Assembly: GCA_945868805.1 (NCBI GenBank)
Contig: CAMBMO010000017.1
Span: 1 to 46,836 of the forward strand
Direction: 5' to 3'
Source of the DNA: Singulisphaera sp. GP187
GTDB lineage: Bacteria; Planctomycetota; Phycisphaerae; Phycisphaerales; SM1A02
Length of the DNA: 46,836 nucleotides
Of this stretch, positions 1 through 8,574 are shown in pieces. The translations under genes and the position numbers were made by a program. The notes under the pieces were generated by a model. The model saw only the letters and a list, made by a program, of their open reading frames with translations, was not told where the DNA came from and searched no databases. The stretch's first letter is position 1. Each line of letters starts with the position of its first letter.

Positions 1-821
1 CCAGCCTTCGGAGCTGCTCCCTGCGGCGGAGCCCACTTCGAAACATTCGCAACCACAGCTTTCCCAGGCATCGAACGGCAAATCGTGACGGCGTCGATCG
101 CATCTCCGAGCGCGCTGTAGGCGAGCGTTGTCCTGCGAGCCGCATCTTCGACAGCCGCGGATAGATCCTGAAATTTTCCCGGAGTGAACTTCGAGCTCGG
201 AGGATCGAATGGACCATCGAGCCAACTCAAGACTTGGCCACGACCTGCTGCCAGCGCGACTGCCGCCGTCCACGCTGGATCACTCATGCTCGCGAGCACC
301 AATCCAATTGGCTCGAATCGCACCGATGCGAACGCCTCCGCAGGAGATTGGGGGTGAACCGTGCTCCCTGGAACGGTCCATGCTTGAGTTATCGCATGAC
401 GTGCGAGTGCTTGACGATCGGCCTCCGCGACAGGAAATGCTCCAACCGAGGATCGACGAATCACCTTGCTCGGCTTGAAGGCACGGATGAACATCGGTGC
501 GTAGAAACCGTCTTCGATCAAGACGGGCCAGCGACCGCGCAGAGTCCAGCGGGAAATCTCGTCCAGATAGGTCGCAACATCTGGAACGAGGACAACCTTG
601 TCCACGACCAGAATTCGCATTTCAACTTGAAACGAGCGCAGTCCCATCTGCTCTTTCCAAGAGACCGGCATGGGCTGTCTCGCCACGGGACTGGGCGATT
701 CGGGCTGCACTTGCGCTGGCTGCACTTGCGCTGGCTGCTCCGCAGTGGAGTGTGCCCATTCGCATGGCAACCCACACACGGTGAATCCGACGACAAATGC
801 CGTAGTGCAAAAAGCGTTCAT
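1..821 (-). CDS. Exported protein of unknown function (3' end outside window)
   Basis: The frame from the ATG at 821 has no stop down to the left edge, over 270 codons, so this is the N-terminal part of a longer protein. Residues 8-19 (AFVVGFTVCGLP) are hydrophobic and look like a Sec signal. A Gln/Pro/Ala-rich linker follows, in which a 15-bp unit is duplicated (QPAQV twice, residues 29-38). The body has hydrophobic and aromatic segments such as VLIEDGFYAPMFIRAF, as expected of a folded protein. I do not recognise the family. It lies 29 bases after glpD on the same strand and may be the last gene of that transcript. I see no clear ribosome binding site before the ATG. The gene call is fairly secure; the function is unknown. 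Confidence 0.75.
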   Translation of the reverse strand, partial: MNAFCTTAFVVGFTVCGLPCEWAHSTAEQPAQVQPAQVQPESPSPVARQPMPVSWKEQMGLRSFQVEMRILVVDKVVLVPDVATYLDEISRWTLRGRWPVLIEDGFYAPMFIRAFKPSKVIRRSSVGAFPVAEADRQALARHAITQAWTVPGSTVHPQSPAEAFASVRFEPIGLVLASMSDPAWTAAVALAAGRGQVLSWLDGPFDPPSSKFTPGKFQDLSAAVEDAARRTTLAYSALGDAIDAVTICRSMPGKAVVANVSKWAPPQGAAPKA

Positions 822-850
822 AGATCGAAATGTACTTCGAAGCCGGCGCT

Positions 851-2443
851 TCACGGCGACAACTGATATCCCGTGGCGATCGCCTTGAAAGTCGCGGCAT
901 CCTTTGATGCCCACTGCGCGTCTCGTCCCAGCTCAGACGCAAGGTTGGTCGCGACCGAGTCGGCACTCTCGGATGCGGCCTTCGCATCGAGCAGCAAACT
1001 GCGGGTGCGCCGTGCGAGCACATCGTCCACACTTCTCGCCATCTCGTGGCGCGCGGCGTACGCGACAACCCCCATCGGATATGGCAGGCGGGGATGGATC
1101 GACTCGCGCCACTCGGGTCGCTCTGCGCAGACTGCAAGCACAGCGGGCGCATCGCTGCCATAGACGCGCAACCAGTCGTCGCTCGGCATCGCTGGATCGC
1201 CACGCGCGATCCAACCGTGCACTCTGAGCGACTCGGTTCCACAGGGGCGGCGATCGAGTTGTCCGACATCGATCACTCGTGCCATCGTGTCCTCGGCCAT
1301 GCGCCGATAGGTCGTCCACTTCCCGCCCATGATCGACACCATTCCGCTCGCACTCACCACCACCTTGTGCGAACGAGAAAGCGACTTGGATGGCGAATCA
1401 ACTCCGCTTTCGTGCACGAGTGGACGCATGCCCGCATAGACCGAACGCACATCGGCGCGGGTCGGATCGCGTTCCAGATATCGCCCCGCGTTTCGCAGAA
1501 TGAATTCGATCTCGTCCGGGAGCGCACGTGGTTCGATTTCCGCCTTCTTCATCGGAGTATCCGTCGTTCCGACGACAATTCGGTCGTGCCACGGAATCAC
1601 GAACAGCACACGTCCATCGTCGGTATGCGGAACCATGATCGCTCGTGCGCTCGGTTGAAGTGACTTGTCGAAGACGAGATGGACACCCTGCGCGGGCTCG
1701 ATCATTCGCGGAGCCTTCCCATCGTCGAGCAGGCGAAGTTCATCGCCAAAGATCCCGCACGCATTCACAACGACGGTCGCGCGGATCTCCATCGCTCGAC
1801 CGCTCTCGCCGTCGGTGGCACAGACGCCATGAACAGCATCCACTCCACCGCTGGAATCCTTCAGCAACCCGGTCACGCGGCATTGATTCAGCACGACCGC
1901 TCCCAAATCCGCTGCTGTGCGCGCAAGTGTCAACGCCATCCGCGCGTCGTCGAATTGTCCGTCGTGGTATTCAATGCTCCCAAGCAATCCCTCGCGTGCG
2001 ACATTCGGGATCGCCTCGATCGTCTCGGCAGTCGACAAAAACTTGCTTGGAGCAAGATTGCGCTTCCCCGCAAGCAGGTCGTACAACTTCAATCCCGCTC
2101 CGAAGAACGGCCCTTCCCACCACGTGTAGCGAGGAACGAGGAACGCAAGATCATGAACGAGGTGGGGCGCGTTCTGGTGCATCAATCCGCGCTCGTGAAG
2201 CGCTTCCATCACCAATGCGATGTCGAGTTGTTCGAGGTAACGCACACCCCCGTGAACGAGTTTCGTACTGCGACTCGATGTCCCCTTCGCGAAGTCGTGC
2301 GCTTCCACCAGACATGTCGAAAAGCCGCGCTGCGCAGCATCGACTGCGACGCCCAGCCCTGTCGCGCCACCACCCACGACGAGCACATCGAATGACTTGC
2401 CATCGGCGCGTCCGAGCATCTCATCGCGCGAGAAACGATTCAT
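851..2443 (-). CDS. glpD: Aerobic glycerol-3-phosphate dehydrogenase
   Basis: FAD enzyme that oxidises sn-glycerol 3-phosphate to dihydroxyacetone phosphate at the inner membrane and passes electrons to quinone. The N-terminus holds the dinucleotide-binding motif VVGGGATGLGVA (about residues 21-32), an acidic end to the second strand (LVEAHDF) and the family signature TSSRSTKLVHGGVRYLEQ. The C-terminal helical domain contains the block SVDDVLARRTRSLLLDA. At 530 residues it has the usual length. The ATG overlaps the glpK stop as ATGA and is preceded by GGGAGG, so translation is probably coupled. With glpK it forms a glycerol catabolism unit that also supplies or drains glycerol 3-phosphate for phospholipids. 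The assignment is firm. Confidence 0.95.
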   Translation of the reverse strand: MNRFSRDEMLGRADGKSFDVLVVGGGATGLGVAVDAAQRGFSTCLVEAHDFAKGTSSRSTKLVHGGVRYLEQLDIALVMEALHERGLMHQNAPHLVHDLAFLVPRYTWWEGPFFGAGLKLYDLLAGKRNLAPSKFLSTAETIEAIPNVAREGLLGSIEYHDGQFDDARMALTLARTAADLGAVVLNQCRVTGLLKDSSGGVDAVHGVCATDGESGRAMEIRATVVVNACGIFGDELRLLDDGKAPRMIEPAQGVHLVFDKSLQPSARAIMVPHTDDGRVLFVIPWHDRIVVGTTDTPMKKAEIEPRALPDEIEFILRNAGRYLERDPTRADVRSVYAGMRPLVHESGVDSPSKSLSRSHKVVVSASGMVSIMGGKWTTYRRMAEDTMARVIDVGQLDRRPCGTESLRVHGWIARGDPAMPSDDWLRVYGSDAPAVLAVCAERPEWRESIHPRLPYPMGVVAYAARHEMARSVDDVLARRTRSLLLDAKAASESADSVATNLASELGRDAQWASKDAATFKAIATGYQLSP

Positions 2444-3957
2444 GTGATTTCCTCCCAGCTGTTCTCGTCGCAGCCTCGTGACTTGTCGATTGCCTTACGC
2501 CACTGCTTGAGTTTGGTCGCGCGTCGCGGTTGTGTCGTTGTCGCAACAAAGAGACGGTCGACACTCCTGAGACCTTCAAGATCGGCGAGAGACTTCCAGA
2601 CACCCGTTGCAAGTCCGGCAAAGTGCGCCGCGCCGAGCACCGTCGACTCGAGCACTGAGGGGCGTTCGATCGGAATCCCAAGCGCATCCGCTTGCATCTG
2701 CATGAGCAAGTCGCTCGCGCACGCCCCGCCATCGACACGCATGACATCGATCGTTGTTCCTCGGTCGACGTTCATGGCATCAAGCACCTCCACGACTTGC
2801 ATGGCGATTCCTTCGAGCGTCGCTCGTGCGATGTGGGCGGCGGTTGTTCCTCTCGTCAAGCCCAGGATCGCACCGCGCGCCGATGCATCCCAGTGTGGCG
2901 CCCCAAGTCCAGTGAATGCGGGCACGACCACGACACCGGCGGTATCCGCGACGGACCCCGCAAGCACGTTCACGTCAGCGGCGCTTCGAATAATGCCAAG
3001 TCCATCTCGGAGCCACTGGATGGACGCGCCGCCCATGAAGACGCTTCCTTCGAGCGCGTACACCGCGGGCGATCCCCTCAGCCTCCACGCAACAGTCGTG
3101 AGGAGTCTCGACCGACTTCGAACGACTTCTGTGCCCGTGTTCGCGAGCAAGAAGCACCCCGTTCCAAATGTCGTCTTCGCCATTCCCGGACGCACGCACG
3201 ACTGTCCGAAAAGTGCGCACTGCTGATCGCCCCCGATACCCGCGATCGGAATCGATGCGCCAAAGATTTCGCGATCGGTTTCACCACAGACGCCACTACT
3301 GTCGACAATTTGCGGCAGCATCTCGCGCGGGATCTCGAAGAGTTTCAGCAACCACTCATCCCATTCGAGCGTGCGCAAATCCATGAGCATCGTTCGCGAG
3401 GCGTTGGAAACATCAGTGACATGCACTCGACCACCAGTCAAATTCCAAATGAGCCACGTGTCGATCGTTCCTGCGGCGAGCTCTCCTCGACGAGCACGAT
3501 CCGCTGCTCCCGGAACCGTGCGAAGTATCCACGCCAATTTCGAAGCGCTAAAATACGGATCGAGGAGCAATCCAGTGCGCTGCGAGACTTCATCCTCGAC
3601 GCCTCGCTCTCGCAATCGAGTCATATCGCCAGCGGTTCGGCGATCCTGCCAGACAAGCGCATTGCAAATGGGCTGACCACTCTTGCGGTCCCACACGACG
3701 ATCGTCTCGCGTTGGTTGGTGATTCCGATTCCGGCAAACTCTCCTGCCGCAACCCCGGATTCTCGCATCACCTGCTGAGCAGTCGCCAACTGCGCCGACC
3801 AGATCTCCGACGCATCATGCTCGACCCAGCCCGGCTGCGGAAAGTGCTGCCCAAACTCGCGCTGTGCGGCACAGACGATGCCCCCATCGGCATTGACGAC
3901 AACGGAACGGAGACTGCTCGTCCCTTCGTCCAGCGCAAGTATGTGTCTTCGACTCAT
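2440..3957 (-). CDS. glpK: Glycerol kinase
   Basis: ATP-dependent phosphorylation of glycerol to glycerol 3-phosphate in the cytoplasm. It is a FGGY-family kinase of 505 residues, the usual length. Visible motifs are ALDEGTSSLRSVV (phosphate loop 1, about residues 8-20), GITNQRETIVVWD, the substrate region NALVWQDRRTA, GIGGDQQCALFGQ, and KTTFGTGCFLLANTG. The segment between VCGETD and IPIAGIGGDQQ is short and lacks the GGKGGTR-like loop that binds fructose 1,6-bisphosphate in E. coli GlpK, so that inhibition is probably absent (inference). It is first in the glpK-glpD pair and starts 24 bases after the upstream exported-protein gene on the same strand. The assignment is firm. Confidence 0.95.
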   Translation of the reverse strand: MSRRHILALDEGTSSLRSVVVNADGGIVCAAQREFGQHFPQPGWVEHDASEIWSAQLATAQQVMRESGVAAGEFAGIGITNQRETIVVWDRKSGQPICNALVWQDRRTAGDMTRLRERGVEDEVSQRTGLLLDPYFSASKLAWILRTVPGAADRARRGELAAGTIDTWLIWNLTGGRVHVTDVSNASRTMLMDLRTLEWDEWLLKLFEIPREMLPQIVDSSGVCGETDREIFGASIPIAGIGGDQQCALFGQSCVRPGMAKTTFGTGCFLLANTGTEVVRSRSRLLTTVAWRLRGSPAVYALEGSVFMGGASIQWLRDGLGIIRSAADVNVLAGSVADTAGVVVVPAFTGLGAPHWDASARGAILGLTRGTTAAHIARATLEGIAMQVVEVLDAMNVDRGTTIDVMRVDGGACASDLLMQMQADALGIPIERPSVLESTVLGAAHFAGLATGVWKSLADLEGLRSVDRLFVATTTQPRRATKLKQWRKAIDKSRGCDENSWEEIT

Positions 3958-3981
3958 CGCCGGGACGAATCTACTTGAAAC

Positions 3982-6573
3982 TCACTTCAGGCTCGCTGCT
4001 CGAAGTTGTTCGACAGTCAATGTGTGTTGAAGTCGGAGATACAACTTGTCACGGCTGGCATTGCGGGCGAAGGCGTAGCGGGCTACTTCTTGTGCCGCTT
4101 CCTGGATGCGAATCATTCGACGCGTGACTGCATCGATTTCAGCCCGATCCGCATTGGCCACGATTTTCGTGATGATCGTCAACGGAGGCGCCTGCGTCTT
4201 CATGTGCTTCATCATGCCTTCGATCGCAGCATCGCGTTCCAGAGTGAACTCATCCCGAGCGACCGTCAGCGCGCTCCTCTGCGATTGTGTCAAGTCGCCC
4301 AGCGCAAGCGCCGATTTGATCCATGACTCGACTGGCTCGGTTTCGTGGAAGGCATCGAAGAATGCCTCGCGCAAGTACGCACGCCGAACCGCCTTCCCCT
4401 TTGCTGGGGAGAGGACCGCGATGATTGAATCGATGACTTCGCGTTGCACCAGCGCCTTCGCGTAGGCCGCTCTCCATCCCGCCAAGGTGCTCGCGTTTTC
4501 CTTATCCCCCATCGCCCTGGAATACTCAACAAACCCACCCCAGAGGGGATCCTTGCGGACTTCCAGCCACGCCACAAGCTCCGAGGCCTGCGTCCGACCG
4601 TGCTCGATGGTCGCGCTGTTCAGGTCGTCCGAGACCTTGACGATTTCGGCAAGCCTGACCGCGACTGCCTCGGCGACGAGCTTGCATTCGACAGCAGAAA
4701 GATCGCCTCCAGTCGCTGCGAAGAGTGCATTGCCACTCTCCTCGCCCCCCGCGAGGAGATCGAACAGGGTGTCCACCCCCGAAACGCGCTCTCCGCAGAT
4801 TCGTGCAACCCGAAGCATTTGAACGACTGACTTGCTCGCAGGTTCCGCGACAGCTCCTGCGACATCCTCGAAAAATCGATCTTCGATTTCTCGGCGCACT
4901 CGTTCCAAGTCGGTGTATCGGGATACCCACTTCGCAACATCCGCCTCCGTTCGGACGATGTTTTCAGTCACAGCATCCGCAGGTGCGTTGGGAGAAATAT
5001 GAAGTGTGCCGAAGGCACCAATCTGCGGTTTGATCCGTGCATCCCACTCCTTCCAGTAATCCTCCATCAGCGCACGCAAGGTCGCGCTCGCTGCGTCATC
5101 GCACCCGAGCGCCATCTCGATTCGCTCGGCCCAGTCGATTTCCATTCGACGTGCAACCCACATTCCTGTGAAACCCATCCAATCATTCGCCCAGCCCACG
5201 GGATCAACCGATTCGTCCTCTGCAACTGCTCCATCGACGACTCCAGCGCCTGCGACATCCAGCGACACTCGGCTCTCTGGAAAGAATATCGCTGCCTCTT
5301 CGTCGCTCCCGAACTTCGCCAATGCCTTACCCCATTCGACACCGATCGCTGAATTGATCGCATCGAGCGCCTTGACTGCTTCAGCGTCGCGCTTGGCTTC
5401 CATCGAGTCGATCTCAAGCTGGTTGCTCTGGTCGAATGCGTCGCCGTTGAGCCAGACGCCTTCCCCTTTCCCGTGTTCCTTGTCGAGCAACACCATCAAC
5501 TCGTCCATGATCCGATCGTCGCGATCAGACCACGAAGCGTGGATCGACCGAATCATCGAACGCTGATCGTCTGTCAGCGCCCGCGTTCGAAGCGCCAGGA
5601 GCGCGTGCTTCTGGACGGCGACATGGACCGGGTCGACGTAAGGGTAGGACTCCACGAAGTATTGCCGACAAAAAATCCTTGCGAGCTTTGCGTCGCGCTC
5701 CTTCAATACATCGCGCACCGCACGATAGGCACGTGCATTGCTCGCTCGCAGTGGCTTCTGCGATTCGATCACCGGCGCGATTGCGTTCTTGTACGCCACC
5801 TCGGCCGCGACCATCCGCTCTTGAAGTTGAAGATGGTCCAGATTCAGAACCTCTCCGTGCTCAATGCCTGCGGTCCCGGCCGAGAGTTCGAGTGACATCT
5901 TCATCGTCGCCATCACATGCGCTCGCAGAAGTCGATCTTGGCGAGTATCAAAGTCACCGAGCGCGTTTTCGCATGCGACGCGCAGTTCAGTGATATGCGG
6001 CACTGAGCGCCAATCGCCGGACCCATCGGCAGACCAAGGCAAGTTGCGAAGAATCACTGGCACATCAACATTGATCGCATTCGTCGCGTCTTGGTTTGGA
6101 GTCGTCCGCCACACAGTGCGAATCCTGGACGCCGCGGCGCGGGAAACGCCCGCATGATCTGCCTCAGGGAGCGCGGTGCGTAATGCGTCGAAGAGTGACT
6201 CGTCGAGTGCCACGGTCTTGCGGAGGATTCCTAAATACTGGTCCATCGTGCGCTTCGCCTTTTCGACGTCGGGTTCACGTCCGGAAGCTTCGATGATGTC
6301 GATGCCCTTCTTGAACCGTTCGAAATCTCCAGAGCGAAGCTCTGCGCAAGCCGCGAGGTACTTCACATGCGCTGCTTCGACCGCCGGATAAGACGGCTTA
6401 TAGTCGATGCCGTTTTTCTCTAAAAGTACCGTCAACTCGACGAGCCCGATGGGGGGAGCGACCATTCCCATCGTTCCTTGCCCATGCGCAGGAATGGACA
6501 GCCCAGCGAAAACGACGACGAACGAAATGAAGCGGGCAACTGCACCACAAACGACCCAACAAATCCGCCCCAC
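3982..6573 (-). CDS. Large exported protein of unknown function, mainly helical
   Basis: About 863 residues. The frame is open back to a GTG at 6633, which would overlap the DinB-like gene by 37 bases. I prefer the GTG at 6573 because it puts a short basic region and a hydrophobic stretch (WVVCGAVARFISFVVVFAGL, then IPAHGQG) right at the N-terminus as a signal peptide. The rest is rich in Ala, Glu, Asp, Arg and Leu with little sign of beta structure, and probably forms many helices. It has no obvious catalytic motif and no membrane segment after the signal. It lies between the DinB-like gene and glpK on the same strand with short gaps. I do not recognise the family; it may be specific to planctomycetes. 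Confidence 0.8.
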   Translation of the reverse strand: MGRICWVVCGAVARFISFVVVFAGLSIPAHGQGTMGMVAPPIGLVELTVLLEKNGIDYKPSYPAVEAAHVKYLAACAELRSGDFERFKKGIDIIEASGREPDVEKAKRTMDQYLGILRKTVALDESLFDALRTALPEADHAGVSRAAASRIRTVWRTTPNQDATNAINVDVPVILRNLPWSADGSGDWRSVPHITELRVACENALGDFDTRQDRLLRAHVMATMKMSLELSAGTAGIEHGEVLNLDHLQLQERMVAAEVAYKNAIAPVIESQKPLRASNARAYRAVRDVLKERDAKLARIFCRQYFVESYPYVDPVHVAVQKHALLALRTRALTDDQRSMIRSIHASWSDRDDRIMDELMVLLDKEHGKGEGVWLNGDAFDQSNQLEIDSMEAKRDAEAVKALDAINSAIGVEWGKALAKFGSDEEAAIFFPESRVSLDVAGAGVVDGAVAEDESVDPVGWANDWMGFTGMWVARRMEIDWAERIEMALGCDDAASATLRALMEDYWKEWDARIKPQIGAFGTLHISPNAPADAVTENIVRTEADVAKWVSRYTDLERVRREIEDRFFEDVAGAVAEPASKSVVQMLRVARICGERVSGVDTLFDLLAGGEESGNALFAATGGDLSAVECKLVAEAVAVRLAEIVKVSDDLNSATIEHGRTQASELVAWLEVRKDPLWGGFVEYSRAMGDKENASTLAGWRAAYAKALVQREVIDSIIAVLSPAKGKAVRRAYLREAFFDAFHETEPVESWIKSALALGDLTQSQRSALTVARDEFTLERDAAIEGMMKHMKTQAPPLTIITKIVANADRAEIDAVTRRMIRIQEAAQEVARYAFARNASRDKLYLRLQHTLTVEQLRAASLK

Positions 6574-6596
6574 CCCCGTTGGCGCGGTTACGCTCG

Positions 6597-7118
6597 TCAC
6601 ATCGCAGATCCCAAGCCCATGACTCTGCGCCACGCACTGATTTGCCCCAAGTGCATCATGTTGTGTGCGAGCGACATGAACGAAACCATCCCACCCACTG
6701 TCGGAAGTCGTTCGATCATCTGTTCCATCGGATTGGGCTGACTCAACCGAGCGTCATCGACTGTCGCAAGGAGCTCCGCGACTTTGGACCAACCGCCGAC
6801 GAAATGTCCGATCAGCTCCGCCTTTGACGGATAGTGACCCGGTGTCGCAATGCAAGGCGCGCCATTCTTAAAGAGGTCCTGATAGTGCGCCGGAGTTTCG
6901 ATGCCTTCGGCAGAGCCGATCATCCCAGCCACCATTGGCGCGTAGATCGCCAAGTGCCCGATACAGAATGCTGGACTATTCAAGTCCGCGCGTGGCATCG
7001 CAGCAAACTGATCCGCCGGAATCGACTGGATCAACTTGTCGGCATAGCCGAGTGTCATTTTCAATGGACCCGAGATCATCGACCCGACATTCGTACCCGT
7101 CATCATGGTGGTGCTCAT
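6597..7118 (-). CDS. DinB-like four-helix putative metal-binding protein
   Basis: 173 residues from the ATG at 7118 (MSTTMMTG). The frame extends upstream to 7154, but that would run into rpsG. The pattern fits the DinB/YfiT four-helix bundle family, with three widely spaced histidines that could bind a divalent metal: FCIGHLAIYAP in the N-terminal third, ELIGHFVGG in the middle, and SLAHNMMHLGQISAWRR near the end. Family members include thiol transferases and many proteins of unknown role, often stress related. The substrate cannot be told from the sequence. It follows rpsG by 29 bases on the same strand, where fusA would stand in a classical str operon, so the str operon order is broken here. 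Confidence 0.8.
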   Translation of the reverse strand: MSTTMMTGTNVGSMISGPLKMTLGYADKLIQSIPADQFAAMPRADLNSPAFCIGHLAIYAPMVAGMIGSAEGIETPAHYQDLFKNGAPCIATPGHYPSKAELIGHFVGGWSKVAELLATVDDARLSQPNPMEQMIERLPTVGGMVSFMSLAHNMMHLGQISAWRRVMGLGSAM

Positions 7119-7147
7119 GATGCAAGCGTACCAATCACTAAGCCCAA

Positions 7148-7642
7148 TCACCAAGCAAAGTGTGCGAACGCCTTATTGGCGTCGGCCATACGGTGCGTGT
7201 TTTCACGCGTCGTGACCGCCTTGCCTTCGTTCTTTGCGGCGTCGAAGAGCTCTTTCGCCAATCGGAGTGCGATCGGCTTGCCCTTCTCGGATCGGATCGC
7301 CTCGAGAATCCAGCGGAAGGTCAGGCTCTGCGCGCGACGACGATTCAGCGGCATCGGAACTTGGTAGTTCGCTCCACCCACTCGCTTCGAGCGGACTTCG
7401 ACTGATGGTCGAACATTGTCAATGGCTCGGTGAAAGAGCTCGATCGCGGTCTTTGGGAGCGCGTCCGACTTCTCCTTGTCGAGTCTGTTCTGAACCATGT
7501 CGAAGGCTTCGTACACCGCACGCTGAGCGGTCGCTTTTTTGCCTCCGTACATGATGCAATTGATGAACTTCGCCACGATGAGATCCTGATATCGAGGATC
7601 GGGCTTGAGTTGCGATTCGCTGGCTGTGAACTGCTTTGGCAT
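7148..7642 (-). CDS. rpsG: 30S ribosomal protein S7
   Basis: Primary 16S rRNA-binding protein that nucleates assembly of the 30S head. Conserved stretches are DPRYQDLIVAKFINCIMYGG, the segment around NVRPSVEVRSKRVGGANYQV, and RRRAQSLTFRWILEAIR. I take the ATG at 7642 (MPKQF) as the start because AAAGGAG lies 8 bases upstream; the frame runs a further 13 codons upstream without a comparable site. The product is 164 residues, slightly longer than the usual 156. It follows rpsL after a 190-base spacer that may be regulatory. Neither tuf nor fusA follows. Confidence 0.97.
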   Translation of the reverse strand: MPKQFTASESQLKPDPRYQDLIVAKFINCIMYGGKKATAQRAVYEAFDMVQNRLDKEKSDALPKTAIELFHRAIDNVRPSVEVRSKRVGGANYQVPMPLNRRRAQSLTFRWILEAIRSEKGKPIALRLAKELFDAAKNEGKAVTTRENTHRMADANKAFAHFAW

Positions 7643-7832
7643 AACTGAAACTCCTTTGGGGCTTGCCTTCTGGGCCAACACGCGAAATGCGTGTCTTCAA
7701 TTTCACCGCGACGCTGGAGGTTGGACATCTCCGGAGAAATGCGTCGCGATTACTGCCTTGCGAGCGGAACATCCGTCTCGCATCCGGATTCGAGGGAACC
7801 GGCGACCTGAACTGCTTTGCGCTTTCGCGCGA
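7643..7832 (-). promoter_or_regulatory. rpsL-rpsG spacer, candidate S7 translational operator
   Basis: This 190-base transcribed spacer contains no plausible gene. Read on the minus strand it has a perfect 6-bp hairpin, ACACGC-ATTTC-GCGTGT, about 35 bases before the rpsG start, and further GC-rich pairing segments (CGCGCGAAAGCGC near the rpsL end). In E. coli, S7 represses its own synthesis by binding the rpsL-rpsG intercistronic region. Position and unusual length suggest the same kind of control here, but binding is an inference. Confidence 0.35.
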
Positions 7833-8222
7833 TTATTTCTTCTTCGCTATGACTGCCTTGCGCTTCACGCCGTACAGCGAGCGACCCTTCTTACGACCGT
7901 CAACTCCGAGGCAATCGAGCGTTCCACGCACAACGTGGTACCGAACTCCGGGGAGGTCACGCACACGACCGCCGCGCACGAGCACGATCGAATGCTCTTG
8001 AAGATTGTGGCCTTCACCACCGATATATGCGGTGACTTCGCGACCGTTCGAGAGTCGAATTCGAGCAACCTTGCGCAACGCCGAATTCGGCTTCTTTGGC
8101 GTGACGGTCTTGACCTGCAAGCAGACGCCACGACGCTGCGGGCATGCGGCAAGATCATTGACCTTACTCTTGGTAGTTGGGTCGCGACGAGGCTTTCGAA
8201 CGAGTTGATTGATGGTCGGCAT
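7833..8222 (-). CDS. rpsL: 30S ribosomal protein S12
   Basis: Decoding-site protein of the 30S subunit, 129 residues. The sequence matches the family throughout: [68 protein letters not shown] and GVKRKAV. The loop lysine at position 43 (TPKKPNS) is kept. Position 88, nearly always Lys in RVKDLPG, is Arg here, encoded by CGT. K88R is a known streptomycin resistance change in other bacteria. A good promoter lies upstream at 8265-8293. It is the first gene of the minus-strand run and is divergent from rpmF. Confidence 0.98.
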   Translation of the reverse strand: MPTINQLVRKPRRDPTTKSKVNDLAACPQRRGVCLQVKTVTPKKPNSALRKVARIRLSNGREVTAYIGGEGHNLQEHSIVLVRGGRVRDLPGVRYHVVRGTLDCLGVDGRKKGRSLYGVKRKAVIAKKK

Positions 8223-8264
8223 GTGGAAGTTCGCTCTGGAATGTCGTTCTGTGGCGGGTTGGGA

Positions 8265-8293
8265 AATATACCGAGGATCGTCCCGCGAGGCAA
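8265..8293 (-). promoter_or_regulatory. Promoter for rpsL (sigma-70 type)
   Basis: On the minus strand, TTGCCT (8293-8288) and TATATT (8270-8265) are separated by 17 bases, close to the consensus for the housekeeping sigma factor. The predicted transcript starts about 35 bases before the rpsL ATG. Confidence 0.6.
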
Positions 8294-8310
8294 CCGTTGG
8301 ACCGCGATCC

Positions 8311-8338
8311 TTGACAGATCAAGATGGTCAGTTAGACT
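8311..8338 (+). promoter_or_regulatory. Promoter for rpmF-plsX-fab genes
   Basis: A perfect TTGACA (8311-8316) is followed after 16 bases by TAGACT (8333-8338), which matches the -10 consensus at four of six positions. It lies about 40 bases before the rpmF ATG and back to back with the rpsL promoter. Confidence 0.55.
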
Positions 8339-8379
8339 AACCCCCCGCCCCACTGCCGGGGCTCACGAGGTCAATTTCC

Positions 8380-8565
8380 ATGAATCCCGTAATGAAAACA
8401 TCGCCTGGTCGGACGCGTCGGCGCCGGAATCACCAGGCTCTCCGAGCAGCACACACTGTCACCTGCCCCAATTGTGGCGCCACCAGACGCCCTCACCATG
8501 CGTGCTCCTCATGCGGCTACGTCCGCCCTGGACTGCAATTGAAGGGCTTCCAGGCCAGCGCCTGA
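8380..8565 (+). CDS. rpmF: 50S ribosomal protein L32
   Basis: Small zinc-binding protein of the large ribosomal subunit, 61 residues. The basic N-terminal half (SPGRTRRRRNHQAL) is followed by two Cys pairs, CPNCG and CSSCG, that form the zinc ribbon of the Cys-type L32. The start ATG is 41 bases after the -10 element. rpmF directly before plsX is a widely conserved arrangement, and plsX starts 9 bases after the stop, so they are probably co-transcribed. Confidence 0.95.
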   Translation: MNPVMKTSPGRTRRRRNHQALRAAHTVTCPNCGATRRPHHACSSCGYVRPGLQLKGFQASA

Positions 8566-8574
8566 TAACGACCG

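Noticed and set aside
2692-3978. A 428-codon plus-strand open frame
   Set aside because: It is antisense to glpK, which has all kinase motifs.
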